A stretch of DNA of 64,000 bases from Roseovarius sp. (GCF_030373445.1 NZ_JAUCYU010000007.1:30215-94214); one strand, 5' to 3'; shown: positions 26,119 to 35,120, counted from the stretch's first letter. Numbers and translations: made by a program. Notes: generated by a model from the letters alone, not told the origin.

Positions 26119-26451
26119 GTGAATTACCATACCAAAGTCAGCCGACTAGTCGCGATTGTCGCGGCCGCATGCTCACCCACATTGTCTTTGGCCCATTCGG
26201 GCGGTCTTGATGCAAACGGGTGCCATGCTGGATCACAACCTTATCATTGTCACCGCTCAGCCTCACAATCCAGCAATTCCAGTTCGGATTGCCACCCCAG
26301 CTATCGGGGAGCCTGCGTCCCAATTGCGAGTGACGTTGATTGTGCCGGCGGTTCAGGTAATGGCCCGGCTTATGTCCGCGGACCAGTCCAAGTTGTTGGC
26401 AGAGATGTATACGGACTTGATCGCGATGGCGACGGAATCGCATGTGAGTAG
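26119..26451 (+). CDS. Secreted protein with Excalibur calcium-binding motif
   Basis: A 110-aa protein. A signal peptide (MNYHTKVSRLVAIVAAACSP, TLSLAHS) is followed by GGLDANGCHAGSQPYHCHR, a His/Cys motif seen in YHYH-like secreted proteins, and by a C-terminal DRDGDGIACE Excalibur motif, a calcium-binding-like loop. It is the last gene inside attR of element 1, separately transcribed, and looks like a cargo (moron) gene. Its role, perhaps in the periplasm or at the cell surface, is unknown. Confidence 0.7.
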   Translation: MNYHTKVSRLVAIVAAACSPTLSLAHSGGLDANGCHAGSQPYHCHRSASQSSNSSSDCHPSYRGACVPIASDVDCAGGSGNGPAYVRGPVQVVGRDVYGLDRDGDGIACE

Positions 26452-26485
26452 AGAGCAATCGCGGCCCATTTTTCGGCCGGTTACA

Positions 26486-26498
26486 TGGTTACAAAACG
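26486..26498 (+). repeat. Candidate integrase arm-type site, right end of element 1
   Basis: tggttacaaaacg, identical to 8484-8496, 38 bp before attR. Confidence 0.5.
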
Positions 26499-26535
26499 TC
26501 TCGCAAGTCATTGATTTTGTTTGGCGAATGCAGAA

Positions 26536-26559
26536 TTCGAGTCCCTCCGGGCCTACCAG
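26536..26559. repeat. attR of element 1
   Basis: 24 bp identical to the tRNA 3' end at 8392-8415. It defines the right boundary; only this fragment of the tRNA is present here. Confidence 0.92.
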
Positions 26560-26706
26560 TTCCAAAACCGTTCTGGTCCGGATTCCCGGCGGGCATGTCT
26601 TTACAATGCCGGTCGGCGCGCTACTTCTACGGACATCCCTGCGCCGCCGCGGATTTCGGTGGCGTTCCTGCGGCACGTGCCGCGTTGGACGGAAGTGGAC
26701 TTGAAA

Positions 26707-27114
26707 ATGCGAAATTTGCTCACACCTTGCCTGCTGGCCTGTGCCGCCGCCCTGCCCTTTCAACCGGCCCATGCGGATACCGCCGCCAGGCATATCCCGG
26801 CGACCGTGCAGCACCAGGCGATCATCGACTGCCAGTACGAGCTTGGCCTGCGCGGGGCGCCGAAGATACAGGCGACCTACGTGGCCTATGCGTGGGGCGG
26901 CGATACCGTGCTGCGTATCCTGCCGCACGGGAGTGTCGGCGCCGGCGAGGCCGCGTGGATCAATGCCTGCGCCGATGCGCGGCTGGGTCGGGGGACTGCC
27001 ACCACCACCACCACCACGGTCGTGACGGTCAAGCGGGTGCGCAAGGTCGACAGTCTCTGCCCGCCCTGGGCATCGGTGCTGTATCGCGGGTCGACCTATT
27101 GCGTTGGGAATTGA
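26707..27114 (+). CDS. Secreted hypothetical protein
   Basis: A 135-aa protein with a signal peptide (MRNLLTPCLLACAAALPFQP, AHA) and a mature part with a few cysteines (IIDCQYELG; AWINACADARLG; VDSLCPPWASV; STYCVGN) that could form disulfides. A run of threonines (GTATTTTTTVVTV) is notable. The start at 26707 is chosen because it opens the signal peptide. First backbone gene to the right of element 1. No family known to me. Confidence 0.65.
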   Translation: MRNLLTPCLLACAAALPFQPAHADTAARHIPATVQHQAIIDCQYELGLRGAPKIQATYVAYAWGGDTVLRILPHGSVGAGEAAWINACADARLGRGTATTTTTTVVTVKRVRKVDSLCPPWASVLYRGSTYCVGN

Positions 27115-27151
27115 GGTAGGGAGGCTCGGTGCGCTCCGGGGCCCTGTTTGA

Positions 27152-27592
27152 ATGGAAGACCTCGAGAAGCTTTTCAGGCGCTACGCTCGACGGAAGGCCG
27201 CGCGGTGGTGGGTCGGCGAAAGGCCGGTTGGCCGGGATGGTGCGCCGGGTCGGAGTATCGCGAGCCGGTTGGGGTATCCGACCGGTGACCTGGACCCGTT
27301 CGCAACGGACAGGATGGTGCGCCTGACGCGGGACCAGGCGGCCCATGTGCTGGCCGTGGCCGGCACGCTCAGCCTGGTCATGGACACGTATGCGCCCAGG
27401 CAAGGCCGACTTGAGGAAGCCCGGGCCGCGCTTGCCGGTTTGAAGGCCGATGCGACCTTCCTGAGCAACGGGTACTGGGGCCTGAACGAAGATACGGGGT
27501 GGATTCCCCTGACAAAAGCCACATTCGATTCCGGAGTGATCGGTTACGATGCCGATCGAGCCTTCATATTCTGGGTGGAGGAAGAGGATTAG
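27152..27592 (+). CDS. Hypothetical protein
   Basis: A 146-aa protein. Segments such as DRMVRLTRDQAAHVLAVAGT and WGLNEDTGWIPLTKATFDSG, then VIGYDADRAFIFWVEEED, read like a genuine globular protein, though the RBS is weak. No family recognised and no functional neighbour. It does not overlap other genes. About 200 bp of gene-free sequence follow, with a small gtacg/cgtac palindrome at 27684-27697. Confidence 0.55.
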   Translation: MEDLEKLFRRYARRKAARWWVGERPVGRDGAPGRSIASRLGYPTGDLDPFATDRMVRLTRDQAAHVLAVAGTLSLVMDTYAPRQGRLEEARAALAGLKADATFLSNGYWGLNEDTGWIPLTKATFDSGVIGYDADRAFIFWVEEED

Positions 27593-27791
27593 CGCGGACG
27601 GTCCCCGGACTGGCGGTGAGATGTCGTTGATGCGCTCAATGCGCCGGCGAATGGGGCCGGAAGTGGCGCCTCCTTCCACAGTCGTACGGTAACGTACCCC
27701 TCGCCACTGGACACCGCCCACCGCTTTCCGCTATCGCATCCGGCAATAGGTCTGCGCCGGTCCGGCGCCATTTTCAAAAGCGGATTTCCGG

Positions 27792-29816
27792 GTGAAATAC
27801 AGGTCTGAGATCGATGGCTTGCGGGCGGTGGCCGTGGTGCCGGTCATCCTGTTTCATGCCGGGCTTTCCGTGCTGCCGGGCGGGTTCGTGGGCGTCGACG
27901 TGTTCTTCGTCATCTCCGGCTACCTGATCACCACCATCCTGATCGAGGATCGCCGGAAGGGCAGCTATTCGCTGGCGAAGTTCTACGAGCGGCGGGCGAG
28001 GCGCATTCTGCCGGCGCTGTTCCTGGTCATGGCGGCCTGCATTCCCTTCGCGCTTCTGTGGATGCCGCCCTACGAGTTGCAGACATTCGCGCGCAGCATG
28101 GCGTTCGCGTCGTTCTTCGTGTCGAACTTTCATTTCCTCGAGAACGTGCGGGGCTATTTCACCGCTGCCAACGAGTATCAGCCGCTGCTGCATACGTGGT
28201 CTCTGGGGGTGGAGGAGCAGTTCTACCTGGTCTTTCCGCTGCTTCTGGGGCTGGTGCTGAAGGGCGGAAAGCGGGTGGCGTTCGGCGCCATAGCGGTGCT
28301 GGCGGTTCTGTCGCTGGCGGTGGCGGAATGGGGGTGGCGGAACCACCCGGCGGCGAATTTCTACTTCACCCCGTCAAGGTTCTGGGAGCTGATGGCGGGG
28401 GCGCTTTGTGCGCTGTGGCTTATCGACCGAAAGGTAGAGGGGCGCGAGATTCCCGCCGCGCTGGGGCTGGTGATGATCGGGGCGGCGGCAGTGGTCTATG
28501 GCGCGGGCACGCCCTTCCCGTCGGTCTACACGCTGTTGCCGGTCGGTGGCACGGTGCTGGTGATCCTGTTCGCCGGACCGGGCACGGTGGCGGGGCGGCT
28601 TTTGTCGCTGGGGCCGGTGGTGGGCATCGGGCTGGTGAGCTACTCCGCCTACCTGTGGCACCAGCCGCTCTTCGCCTTTGCCCGCATCCGCAGCTTCGAC
28701 CCGCCGTCGGACGCGCTGATGATCGTGCTGGCGGGGCTCAGCTTCGTGCTGGCGGCGCTGACCTGGCGGTTCGTGGAGCGGCCCTTCCGGCAGCGGCCGG
28801 CGGCGATCCTGCCCGGGCGGGCGCGGCTGCTGTGGGCGAGCGGCGGGGTGACGGTGCTGTTCTTCGCCATCGGCATGGCGGGTTTCATGGGCAGCGGGTT
28901 CCCGGCGCGGCTGGATCTGCGGGGGGATTCCCCGCTGCGGGCGGCGCTGGCCTCGCTCGAGGAGCGGCCGGAGTACCAGACCTGTTCCGAGCTGGCCCAG
29001 ACCGTTCGGCCGGAGGACGTGTTCTGCACCGCCTTCGCCCCGGAGGGGGCGGAGGAGGCCATCGCGGTGATCGGCGACAGCTACGCGATCTCGCTGCTGC
29101 CGGCCTTCGAGACGGTGGCGGCGGAGCGGCCGGTGCGGGTGCTGGCCGGAACGCATCCGGGCTGTCCGCCGATCCTTGGGGTCTATACGTCGCGCAGCCG
29201 GAAGGACGAGCTGTCCTGCCATGGCTACACCGAGCGGCTGGCCGAGGCGTTGAGGGCCGAGGGGGTGGCGGCGGTGTTTCTGGTGGGGCGGTGGACGCTT
29301 TACACCGGGCCGGTCTATGCGGGGGCGAACCCGCGCTATTTCCTGGCCGAGGAGCTGAACGGGAACCGGGGCGACATGGCGCAGTCGCGTGCCGTGTTCG
29401 AGGCGGCCGTCGACCGGACCATCGAATTCTACCGGGACGCCGGGATCGCGGTGTTCCTGGTGACGGAAGTGCCCGAGCAGAAGGTGACGCCGAAGCTTCT
29501 GCTGGAGAAGCTGATCCTGACAGGGCACGGGGCGGATGCGGAGGTGGACACGCTGATTGCCAACACCTTCGTCAACGTGCCGGACAATGATGCCATCCAG
29601 CAATACGTGCTGGACGTGTTCACCGCGCGGCAGGCGGAGGGTGTGCACGTGGTGGAACTCCCCCTGCCCTTCATGGTCGAGGGGCGGTATATCTGGTATC
29701 TCGACGGGCGGCCGCTTTACCACGACAGCGGGCATATCTCGCTCGAGGGGGCGCGGGGCCTGCGGGGGTATATCCGCGACACGGTCGAGGCGGAGTTGCC
29801 GGGGCCGGGCGGCTAA
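27792..29816 (+). CDS. Acyltransferase 3 fused to SGNH domain (OafA-type O-acetylase)
   Basis: A 674-aa protein starting with GTG. The N-terminal membrane domain (about 1-370, ten or eleven helices) has the acyltransferase-3 marks: RSEIDGLRAVAVVPVILFHA, GGFVGVDVFFVISGYLITTI, YERRARRILPALF and HTWSLGVEEQFYLVFPLLL. The C-terminal periplasmic SGNH domain carries the nucleophile Ser430 (VIGDSYAIS) and a final DSGH (YHDSGHISLEGAR). These enzymes O-acetylate surface polysaccharides: the membrane part moves acetyl across the membrane and the SGNH domain transfers it. Substrate unknown. Confidence 0.92.
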   Translation: MKYRSEIDGLRAVAVVPVILFHAGLSVLPGGFVGVDVFFVISGYLITTILIEDRRKGSYSLAKFYERRARRILPALFLVMAACIPFALLWMPPYELQTFARSMAFASFFVSNFHFLENVRGYFTAANEYQPLLHTWSLGVEEQFYLVFPLLLGLVLKGGKRVAFGAIAVLAVLSLAVAEWGWRNHPAANFYFTPSRFWELMAGALCALWLIDRKVEGREIPAALGLVMIGAAAVVYGAGTPFPSVYTLLPVGGTVLVILFAGPGTVAGRLLSLGPVVGIGLVSYSAYLWHQPLFAFARIRSFDPPSDALMIVLAGLSFVLAALTWRFVERPFRQRPAAILPGRARLLWASGGVTVLFFAIGMAGFMGSGFPARLDLRGDSPLRAALASLEERPEYQTCSELAQTVRPEDVFCTAFAPEGAEEAIAVIGDSYAISLLPAFETVAAERPVRVLAGTHPGCPPILGVYTSRSRKDELSCHGYTERLAEALRAEGVAAVFLVGRWTLYTGPVYAGANPRYFLAEELNGNRGDMAQSRAVFEAAVDRTIEFYRDAGIAVFLVTEVPEQKVTPKLLLEKLILTGHGADAEVDTLIANTFVNVPDNDAIQQYVLDVFTARQAEGVHVVELPLPFMVEGRYIWYLDGRPLYHDSGHISLEGARGLRGYIRDTVEAELPGPGG

Positions 29817-29932
29817 GCGGGCCAAACTGTTCGGAATTTTTCGCGACGAACGGTTGATCGGGCGGCGATTGGCCTGCTACGATCTGCTTCATTATTGGTT
29901 TTCAAATGGATTTCAGCACAAGGGTATTCGTC

Positions 29933-31378
29933 ATGAGTCAGACTATTTTTCCGGGGACCGCCCGCCTTCTTTCCGCGACGATCTTCGGCCTGGTTGCATT
30001 CGATGCGACGGGTGTGACGGCGGAGCCGCTGGCCAGCCCGTGGCAGAGCATGCGGACCGAGGGACGTGCGAGGATGGAGCGGGCCTGTGACGGGGACGAG
30101 GCCGCGCGGCGGGAGATCGTCGAGGGAGTCGAGGCGGGCACAGACTTCTATTCGATGACCAGTATCGGCTATATGCGCCGACATTGCGGGCTGTTTCGCA
30201 AGTATGACAACGCGGCGATCGACGCAAAACTGGGCGCAGCGGCGGAGGCCGGTTATCCAGGCGCGCAGTATTACTGGGGTATCAACATGATTGATGGGAC
30301 CTCGACGCGTATCCCGCATGACCCCGAGGGTGGGGCGGTGATGCTGGACCGTGCCGCGCGGTCGGGCCATGGCACGAGCGCGCAGAAGCTGGCCTTCTGG
30401 TACGCATTGGGCACGCTGCTGCCGCGTGACCTGGTGAAGGCGCAGGAATACCTTGCCATCGCCGAGGCGGAGGGGGTGAACGCGAACACCGTCGCCTTTA
30501 CGCGTGGCAAGATCGAGATGGCGGCGGCGCAGGACGGTGTGCCCGTGCCGGAGGCGCCGGAGATACCGGAGGCCACGGCGAAGCGCGAGGCGCGCGCGGC
30601 GGAGGCGGTGTTCGCGGAGCTGAGGGAGCAGTTCGGCGAGGGGTTCGGGGCCGAAACCGGCTATTTGGAAAAGGCCGGGGTGTATTACTTCCACCATTGC
30701 AGCGCGACCTCCTTCGGGAAGCTGGCGGTGTTCCGGTTGCAGGACGATGGGGAGGCGCAGGTCTGGAGCGACGAGAAGGGTTGCGTCAACGGGGTGGACG
30801 AGACCGACCTGAACGGCGACGGCGAGCCCGAGATCCGGTATTACACGCAGGGCGGCGGATCCGGCACCTATGCCGCGTCGGTGAACTTCCTGCACTGGCC
30901 CGAGGGCGAACCGGAGCCGAAGAAGGGGCTGAAGTACACCACCTACTCCTATTCCTGGTGGGACGGGCTTTATTCGAAATACGGCTATGACGCCGGGGTG
31001 GCGAGCCTTCTGGTCACCACCACCGGGGAGTTGGTCGAGGGGCCGAGCTGCAAATGGGGCGAATACTGCCCGAGCTGGCCGCAGGACGCGGAGTGCCGGG
31101 CGGCCATACGGTGCCCGATGGTGGTTGAGAAATCGCTCTACGTGGGCGGCGAGGACGAGCCCTACCCCGACGAGCTGCGCGGCGACCGGGCGTGGGAGCG
31201 GTTCGTGCAGGACGTCTATGAAGGCACCGGCTACCGGCTGGCCAACGAGGGGGCGCCGGAGGGGATCGTGAGCGCCTCGCTCAGCCCGCTGGAGAAGGTG
31301 CTGGACGCCGCCGAGGGCGAGATGCCCGGTGAGGTGTCGGAGGCACGCAAGGACCTGATCAGCGACTGGCTGAACTGA
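29933..31378 (+). CDS. Secreted Sel1-like repeat protein
   Basis: A 481-aa protein. ATG at 29933 (aaggg RBS) is preferred over 29906; a signal peptide follows (SATIFGLVAFDATGVTAEP). The first 200 residues have Sel1/TPR-like helical pairs (AAAEAGYPGAQYYWGINMID; GTSAQKLAFWYALGTLLPRD). The C-terminal half contains YYFHHCSATSFGKLAVFRL and an EF-like segment DETDLNGDGEPEIRYYTQGG. It overlaps the next gene (TGATG), so the two are probably made together and may act as partners. Function unknown. Confidence 0.7.
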   Translation: MSQTIFPGTARLLSATIFGLVAFDATGVTAEPLASPWQSMRTEGRARMERACDGDEAARREIVEGVEAGTDFYSMTSIGYMRRHCGLFRKYDNAAIDAKLGAAAEAGYPGAQYYWGINMIDGTSTRIPHDPEGGAVMLDRAARSGHGTSAQKLAFWYALGTLLPRDLVKAQEYLAIAEAEGVNANTVAFTRGKIEMAAAQDGVPVPEAPEIPEATAKREARAAEAVFAELREQFGEGFGAETGYLEKAGVYYFHHCSATSFGKLAVFRLQDDGEAQVWSDEKGCVNGVDETDLNGDGEPEIRYYTQGGGSGTYAASVNFLHWPEGEPEPKKGLKYTTYSYSWWDGLYSKYGYDAGVASLLVTTTGELVEGPSCKWGEYCPSWPQDAECRAAIRCPMVVEKSLYVGGEDEPYPDELRGDRAWERFVQDVYEGTGYRLANEGAPEGIVSASLSPLEKVLDAAEGEMPGEVSEARKDLISDWLN

Positions 31379-32853
31379 TGGGCGCGGCGATGATGCGGGC
31401 GGCCCTGTGTGCGCTGATGGTGCTTGTCACGGGTCCCGCCCCTGCCGAGACCTACAAGATCGAGAATATCGGCTCGGGCAACCCGCGCGGCGCGACCGAT
31501 GGGTTGAGTTTCACCTACGATGTGCATCTGCGGCTGGAGCTTTTGTTGGGCGAGCCTGTTGTGGGCACGCGGTTCCGCTGGCAGCTCAACCCGAATTTCA
31601 GCGAGGTCGAAGTCTCGGAACTGGTGACGGATGCGCGGCGGCGGGTGAAACTGCTGAACCTGCCGCGCGAGGCGCAGCTGAAGGCGCGGATCTACGACGT
31701 GGATATCGAGTTCGAGATGTCGGGGGCGACGGGCGTGTATTACCTGCTGGCCGATGGCGGCGACCCCGGCCCCGGCGATGGCGAGACGTGGAGCTTCAAC
31801 GTGCCCGGCTCGCCCGACTGGAGCGAGATGTTCTACCGCACCCCGCTCGACGGGCCGGACGACCGGGCCGATTACGTCTCGGAGAAGGAGGCGAAGCGGA
31901 TCTGGAAGGAGGGGCTACGCCTGCATACCGCGCGGCTGGTGGATGTGAAGGTTTCGACCCATGACCTCGTGCGCTGGTACGTGCAGCAGAGCAAGGCGCC
32001 GGAGGTGGCGGTGACGCAGAAGGCGATCCGCAACCTGGCCGAGGGGATCAGGGAAGGGTTCGGCTACGATCTCGACGCGGAAGAGTTCGCCGAGGTCACG
32101 CCGGAGGACCGCTGGGACACCGAGGGGATGAGCGGCCTGCCCGAGGAAGAGGGGCTGCGGTCGTCCGAGATCGACTACCGGATCCTGAGCGAGCGGCTGG
32201 GCAAGCTTCTGGCGATGCCGAAGAAGTTCGAGCCGACGGGCGAGCTGATCCTGTTCGACGCAGCGGTGGCGGAGCTGCGCTCGGACATCGCGGCGCTGGC
32301 GGAGCAGCGCACCGAGCGGGGGTTGAAGGACTATCCGCTCAAGCTGGGGCTGTCGCCGCGGGAGTTCGAGGAAGGGCATGACGTGCGGGCCGCGGCCAAC
32401 AGCTATGAGCTGGTCGAAGAGGACGGGGCTTTCTGGGTTACGGACCTGTCCGGGGAGGAGGTCTACTATCTGGAATATGGGGAGATTCTCTTCGCGCGGT
32501 CAGTTGTCGCAAGATGGGATGATTGCCTGTTGGAGCTTTTCGACCCGAAAAGCGAAGAGGTCGTGTTCGAACACGCGTTCGGCTGCAACAGCTGGATCCA
32601 CTTCGTTGACGTTGACAAGGAGGCCCCGCCGGCGGCGGAGAGGCTGAGGATCGCGGTGCACACCGGGCGGAAGCAGATCGTCAAGCGCTACCGCGCCGGG
32701 GATTGCGGTGACTGGGGCCAGAGCGAGGTTACGGCCTTCGCCGTGGAACTCTTCGAGCTCGGGAACGATCTGGAAATTAAGCGGGTCGGGTCGGACCGGC
32801 ACCGACACACAACGAGAACCGCGTCTGCACAGTTTTGCCTGTCGACGCAGTAA
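31378..32853 (+). CDS. Secreted protein of unknown family, coupled to Sel1-like protein
   Basis: A 491-aa protein starting at the overlapping ATG (MGAAMMRAALCALMVLVTGP, a signal peptide). Mature part: beta-rich start (LSFTYDVHLRLELLLGEPVV), a central helical region (TQKAIRNLAEGIREGFGYDL) and a C-terminal domain with few cysteines (DDCLLEL; FGCNSWIHFVDVD; AGDCGDWG). I recognise no domain. Coupling to the Sel1-like gene suggests a common envelope task. Confidence 0.65.
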   Translation: MGAAMMRAALCALMVLVTGPAPAETYKIENIGSGNPRGATDGLSFTYDVHLRLELLLGEPVVGTRFRWQLNPNFSEVEVSELVTDARRRVKLLNLPREAQLKARIYDVDIEFEMSGATGVYYLLADGGDPGPGDGETWSFNVPGSPDWSEMFYRTPLDGPDDRADYVSEKEAKRIWKEGLRLHTARLVDVKVSTHDLVRWYVQQSKAPEVAVTQKAIRNLAEGIREGFGYDLDAEEFAEVTPEDRWDTEGMSGLPEEEGLRSSEIDYRILSERLGKLLAMPKKFEPTGELILFDAAVAELRSDIAALAEQRTERGLKDYPLKLGLSPREFEEGHDVRAAANSYELVEEDGAFWVTDLSGEEVYYLEYGEILFARSVVARWDDCLLELFDPKSEEVVFEHAFGCNSWIHFVDVDKEAPPAAERLRIAVHTGRKQIVKRYRAGDCGDWGQSEVTAFAVELFELGNDLEIKRVGSDRHRHTTRTASAQFCLSTQ

Positions 32854-32867
32854 CCCCCCTGCCCGCC

Positions 32868-34172
32868 TCAGCGCCCGATCACCAGCTCGGCGCGCAAGCC
32901 GCCCAGACGTTCGCTTTCGCCCAGCCGCAGCATGCCGCCATGGGCGCGGGCGATGTCGGTGGCGATCGAGAGGCCCAAGCCCACGCCCGAGCCGAGGTTC
33001 TGGTTGCGCGCGGTGTCGAGCCGCACGAAGGGTTTGACCGCCTCTTCGCGCCGCTCCTTCGGAATGCCGGGGCCGTCATCCTCGACCCGGATGCGCAGGG
33101 ACTTGTCGGTCAGAAGCACCGAGACCTCGGCCCTGGTGCCATAGCGGACCGCGTTGTTGACCAGGTTCTCGACCGCCCGGCGGATGCCGGCACTGCGGAG
33201 CGCCACGGTGCCCTCGCCCTCGGCGAGGTAAAGCGTCACGTCGCGCTCGGCCCGGCGCATATCCTCGACGATCTGGGCCACCAGTGCGACGGGGTCGACG
33301 GGTTTCGCCTCGCCCTCGCTGGCGCCGCGGGCGAAATCGAGGAACTCGTCGATCAGGCGTTCCATGTCGGTCACGTCCTGTTCCATCGCCTCGCGGTCCT
33401 CGTCATCCAGCATCGACAGGCCGAGCTTGAGCCGGGTGAGCGGTGTGCGCAGGTCGTGACTGACGCCGGAGAGCATGAGCGTGCGCTGTTCGATCTGCCG
33501 CTCGATCCGGGCGCGCATGTCGAGAAAGGCATTGCCGGCGGCGCGGACCTCGACCGCGCCGGCGGGGCGGTACTCGAGGTGGCGGCCCCGTCCGAACGCC
33601 TCGGCCGCGCGGGCGAGCCTCGTGATGGGGCGCAGCTGGTTGCGCAGGTAGAAATAGGCGATCACGGTCATGATCGCGGCAAAGCCCACCATGTTGACCA
33701 AAAGCTGGTGCGGGTTCGAGGCCGAGACGCGCCGGCGGTCGAAGGTCATGCGAATCGGACCGTCATCGCTTTCGAAGAAGAGCGAGACGCGCTGGTCGTC
33801 CGGCAGGTCGACCGCCAGCAGGTCGGGCAGCCGGGCGGTGAACTCGCGGATCACGGTGGCGCCGGTGAAATCGTACCAGCGGCGGTAGCTCTGCTCCGGC
33901 ACCACGCTCTGGGGCACCGGGTCGACCCGGATCAGAAGGGTGCGGGCGAGCGCCGAGTCGGAGACCTCCTCGGCCGTCATGCCGCTGTCGAGCATGAGCC
34001 GGACCTCGCGGCTGACCGAGTTGGTCATCTGGATGGTGACGCCCTCGAAATGGCGCTGGATGAAGACCACCGAGACCACCAGCATCAGCGTCACCACCGG
34101 CAGGAGGAGGATCAGGATGGCGCGGCCATAGAGGCTGCGGGGCATGTAGGGTTTGAGCCAGCGAAAGGACAT
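32868..34172 (-). CDS. Sensor histidine kinase (EnvZ-like)
   Basis: A 434-aa kinase. Two transmembrane helices (about 17-38 and 157-176) flank a periplasmic sensor domain; a HAMP region follows (LRPITRLARAAEAFGRGRHL). The H-box is SGVSHDLRTPLTRLKLGLSM with phospho-acceptor His239, and the ATPase has N (VENLVNNAVRYG), G1 (EDDGPGIP) and G2 (GSGVGLGLSIATDIARAHGG) boxes. It starts at the ATG at 34172; the far longer open frame upstream is only antisense to the metallo-hydrolase. No response regulator lies beside it, so the partner must be elsewhere. Confidence 0.94.
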   Translation of the reverse strand: MSFRWLKPYMPRSLYGRAILILLLPVVTLMLVVSVVFIQRHFEGVTIQMTNSVSREVRLMLDSGMTAEEVSDSALARTLLIRVDPVPQSVVPEQSYRRWYDFTGATVIREFTARLPDLLAVDLPDDQRVSLFFESDDGPIRMTFDRRRVSASNPHQLLVNMVGFAAIMTVIAYFYLRNQLRPITRLARAAEAFGRGRHLEYRPAGAVEVRAAGNAFLDMRARIERQIEQRTLMLSGVSHDLRTPLTRLKLGLSMLDDEDREAMEQDVTDMERLIDEFLDFARGASEGEAKPVDPVALVAQIVEDMRRAERDVTLYLAEGEGTVALRSAGIRRAVENLVNNAVRYGTRAEVSVLLTDKSLRIRVEDDGPGIPKERREEAVKPFVRLDTARNQNLGSGVGLGLSIATDIARAHGGMLRLGESERLGGLRAELVIGR

Positions 34173-34211
34173 GCTTGAACCTAGCCAAGGAAATGTGCGT
34201 AAGAAAGGGCC

Positions 34212-35120
34212 ATGAACGAGAGCGATTTCAACCCGGAACCGGGCGTGGCGGAAGATCTGGGCGGCGGGGTGCGCCGGGTGCTGGCGCCGAACCCGTCGCC
34301 GATGACGTACCGGGGGACGAACACCTACCTGCTGGGGGCGCGGCAGGTGGCGGTGATCGACCCCGGCCCGGAAAGCGAGGCGCACCTGGCCGCCATCTTC
34401 GGCGCGCTGGGGCCCGGGCAGCAGGTGACCCATGTGATCGTGACCCATTCGCATGCCGACCATTCGCCGCTCGCCGCACGGCTGGCGCGGGAGACGGGCG
34501 CGCAGGTGCTGGGGTTCGGGCCGTCGGGGTCGGGCCGCAGCGCGGTGATGCAGGAGATGGCGGCGCAGGGGCTGGAGGAGGCCGGCGAAGGCATCGACAC
34601 GGGGTTCGTTCCCGATGTGGAGCTGGCGGATGGCGAGACGGTCACGGGCGAGGACTGGGCGCTCACCGCGCTCTGGACGCCGGGGCACCTTGGCAACCAC
34701 CTGTGCCTTGCGATGGGGGAGACGGTTTTTACCGGCGACCTGGTGATGGGCTGGGCCAGTTCGCTCGTCTCGCCCCCCGATGGCGATTTGACCGATTTCA
34801 TGGCGTCGTGCCGGCGGTTGCGGGAGATGGGGGCGGAGGTCTTCCATTCCGGCCACGGCGCGCCGATCAGGGCGCCGATGGCGCGGCTCGACTGGCTGAT
34901 CGCCCACCGCGAGGGGCGCGAGGCGTCGATCCTGCAGGCGCTGGAGGCGGGCGCGGCGGACGCCGCCGCGCTGACGGCGGCGGTCTACACCGATATCCCG
35001 CCACAGATGTGGCCCGCCGCCGAACGCAACGCGCTCGCGCATCTCATTGATCTTTATCAAAAAAACCGTGTCGAGCCGGTGGGAGCGCTTTCCCAGCACG
35101 CCACGTTCCGGCGCGTGTGA
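34212..35120 (+). CDS. MBL-fold metallo-hydrolase (LACTB2-like)
   Basis: A 302-aa protein with the metal-binding motif THSHADHS (His79, His81, Asp83, His84), then TPGHLGNHLCLAMGETVFTG with GDLVMGWASS, and FHSGHGAPI. It corresponds to the LACTB2-like subgroup with a C-terminal winged helix (YTDIPPQMWPAAERNALAHL), often hydrolysing thioesters, phosphodiesters or RNA. RBS aaaggg upstream of 34212. It is divergent from the histidine kinase. Confidence 0.92.
   Translation: MNESDFNPEPGVAEDLGGGVRRVLAPNPSPMTYRGTNTYLLGARQVAVIDPGPESEAHLAAIFGALGPGQQVTHVIVTHSHADHSPLAARLARETGAQVLGFGPSGSGRSAVMQEMAAQGLEEAGEGIDTGFVPDVELADGETVTGEDWALTALWTPGHLGNHLCLAMGETVFTGDLVMGWASSLVSPPDGDLTDFMASCRRLREMGAEVFHSGHGAPIRAPMARLDWLIAHREGREASILQALEAGAADAAALTAAVYTDIPPQMWPAAERNALAHLIDLYQKNRVEPVGALSQHATFRRV

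Larger units (their letters stand above)
8392..26559. mobile_element. Element 1: capsid-encoding, tail-poor integrated element (about 18.2 kb)
   Basis: The element is bounded by 24-bp direct repeats in a CAU tRNA. Contents in order: integrase, SieB-like protein (minus), portal, tail-assembly-chaperone-like, protease-capsid fusion, second chaperone-like protein, HNH, small genes, head-tail connectors, TerS, TerL, tape measure, one minor tail protein, then RHH and unknown proteins and a secreted Excalibur protein at the right end. I find no tail tube, baseplate/tip, fibre, endolysin, holin or replication protein. It is either a reduced prophage or a capsid-forming satellite. Confidence 0.88.

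Noticed and set aside
8392..26559. Element 1 as a gene transfer agent
   Set aside because: It has an integrase, att repeats and a tRNA target; GTAs lack these. Only the chaperone-like proteins resemble GTA components.
8392..26559. Element 1 as a complete temperate phage
   Set aside because: No tail tube, tip, fibre, lysis or replication gene is visible, although unknown genes could hide one.
28058..29590. 510-codon plus-strand frame inside the acyltransferase
   Set aside because: Gly/Ala/Arg-rich shadow in another frame; the true frame has clear acyltransferase and SGNH motifs.
32868..35099. A 743-codon open frame containing the histidine kinase
   Set aside because: The first 309 codons are antisense to the metallo-hydrolase and Arg/Pro-rich; the kinase begins at 34172 with its membrane helix.
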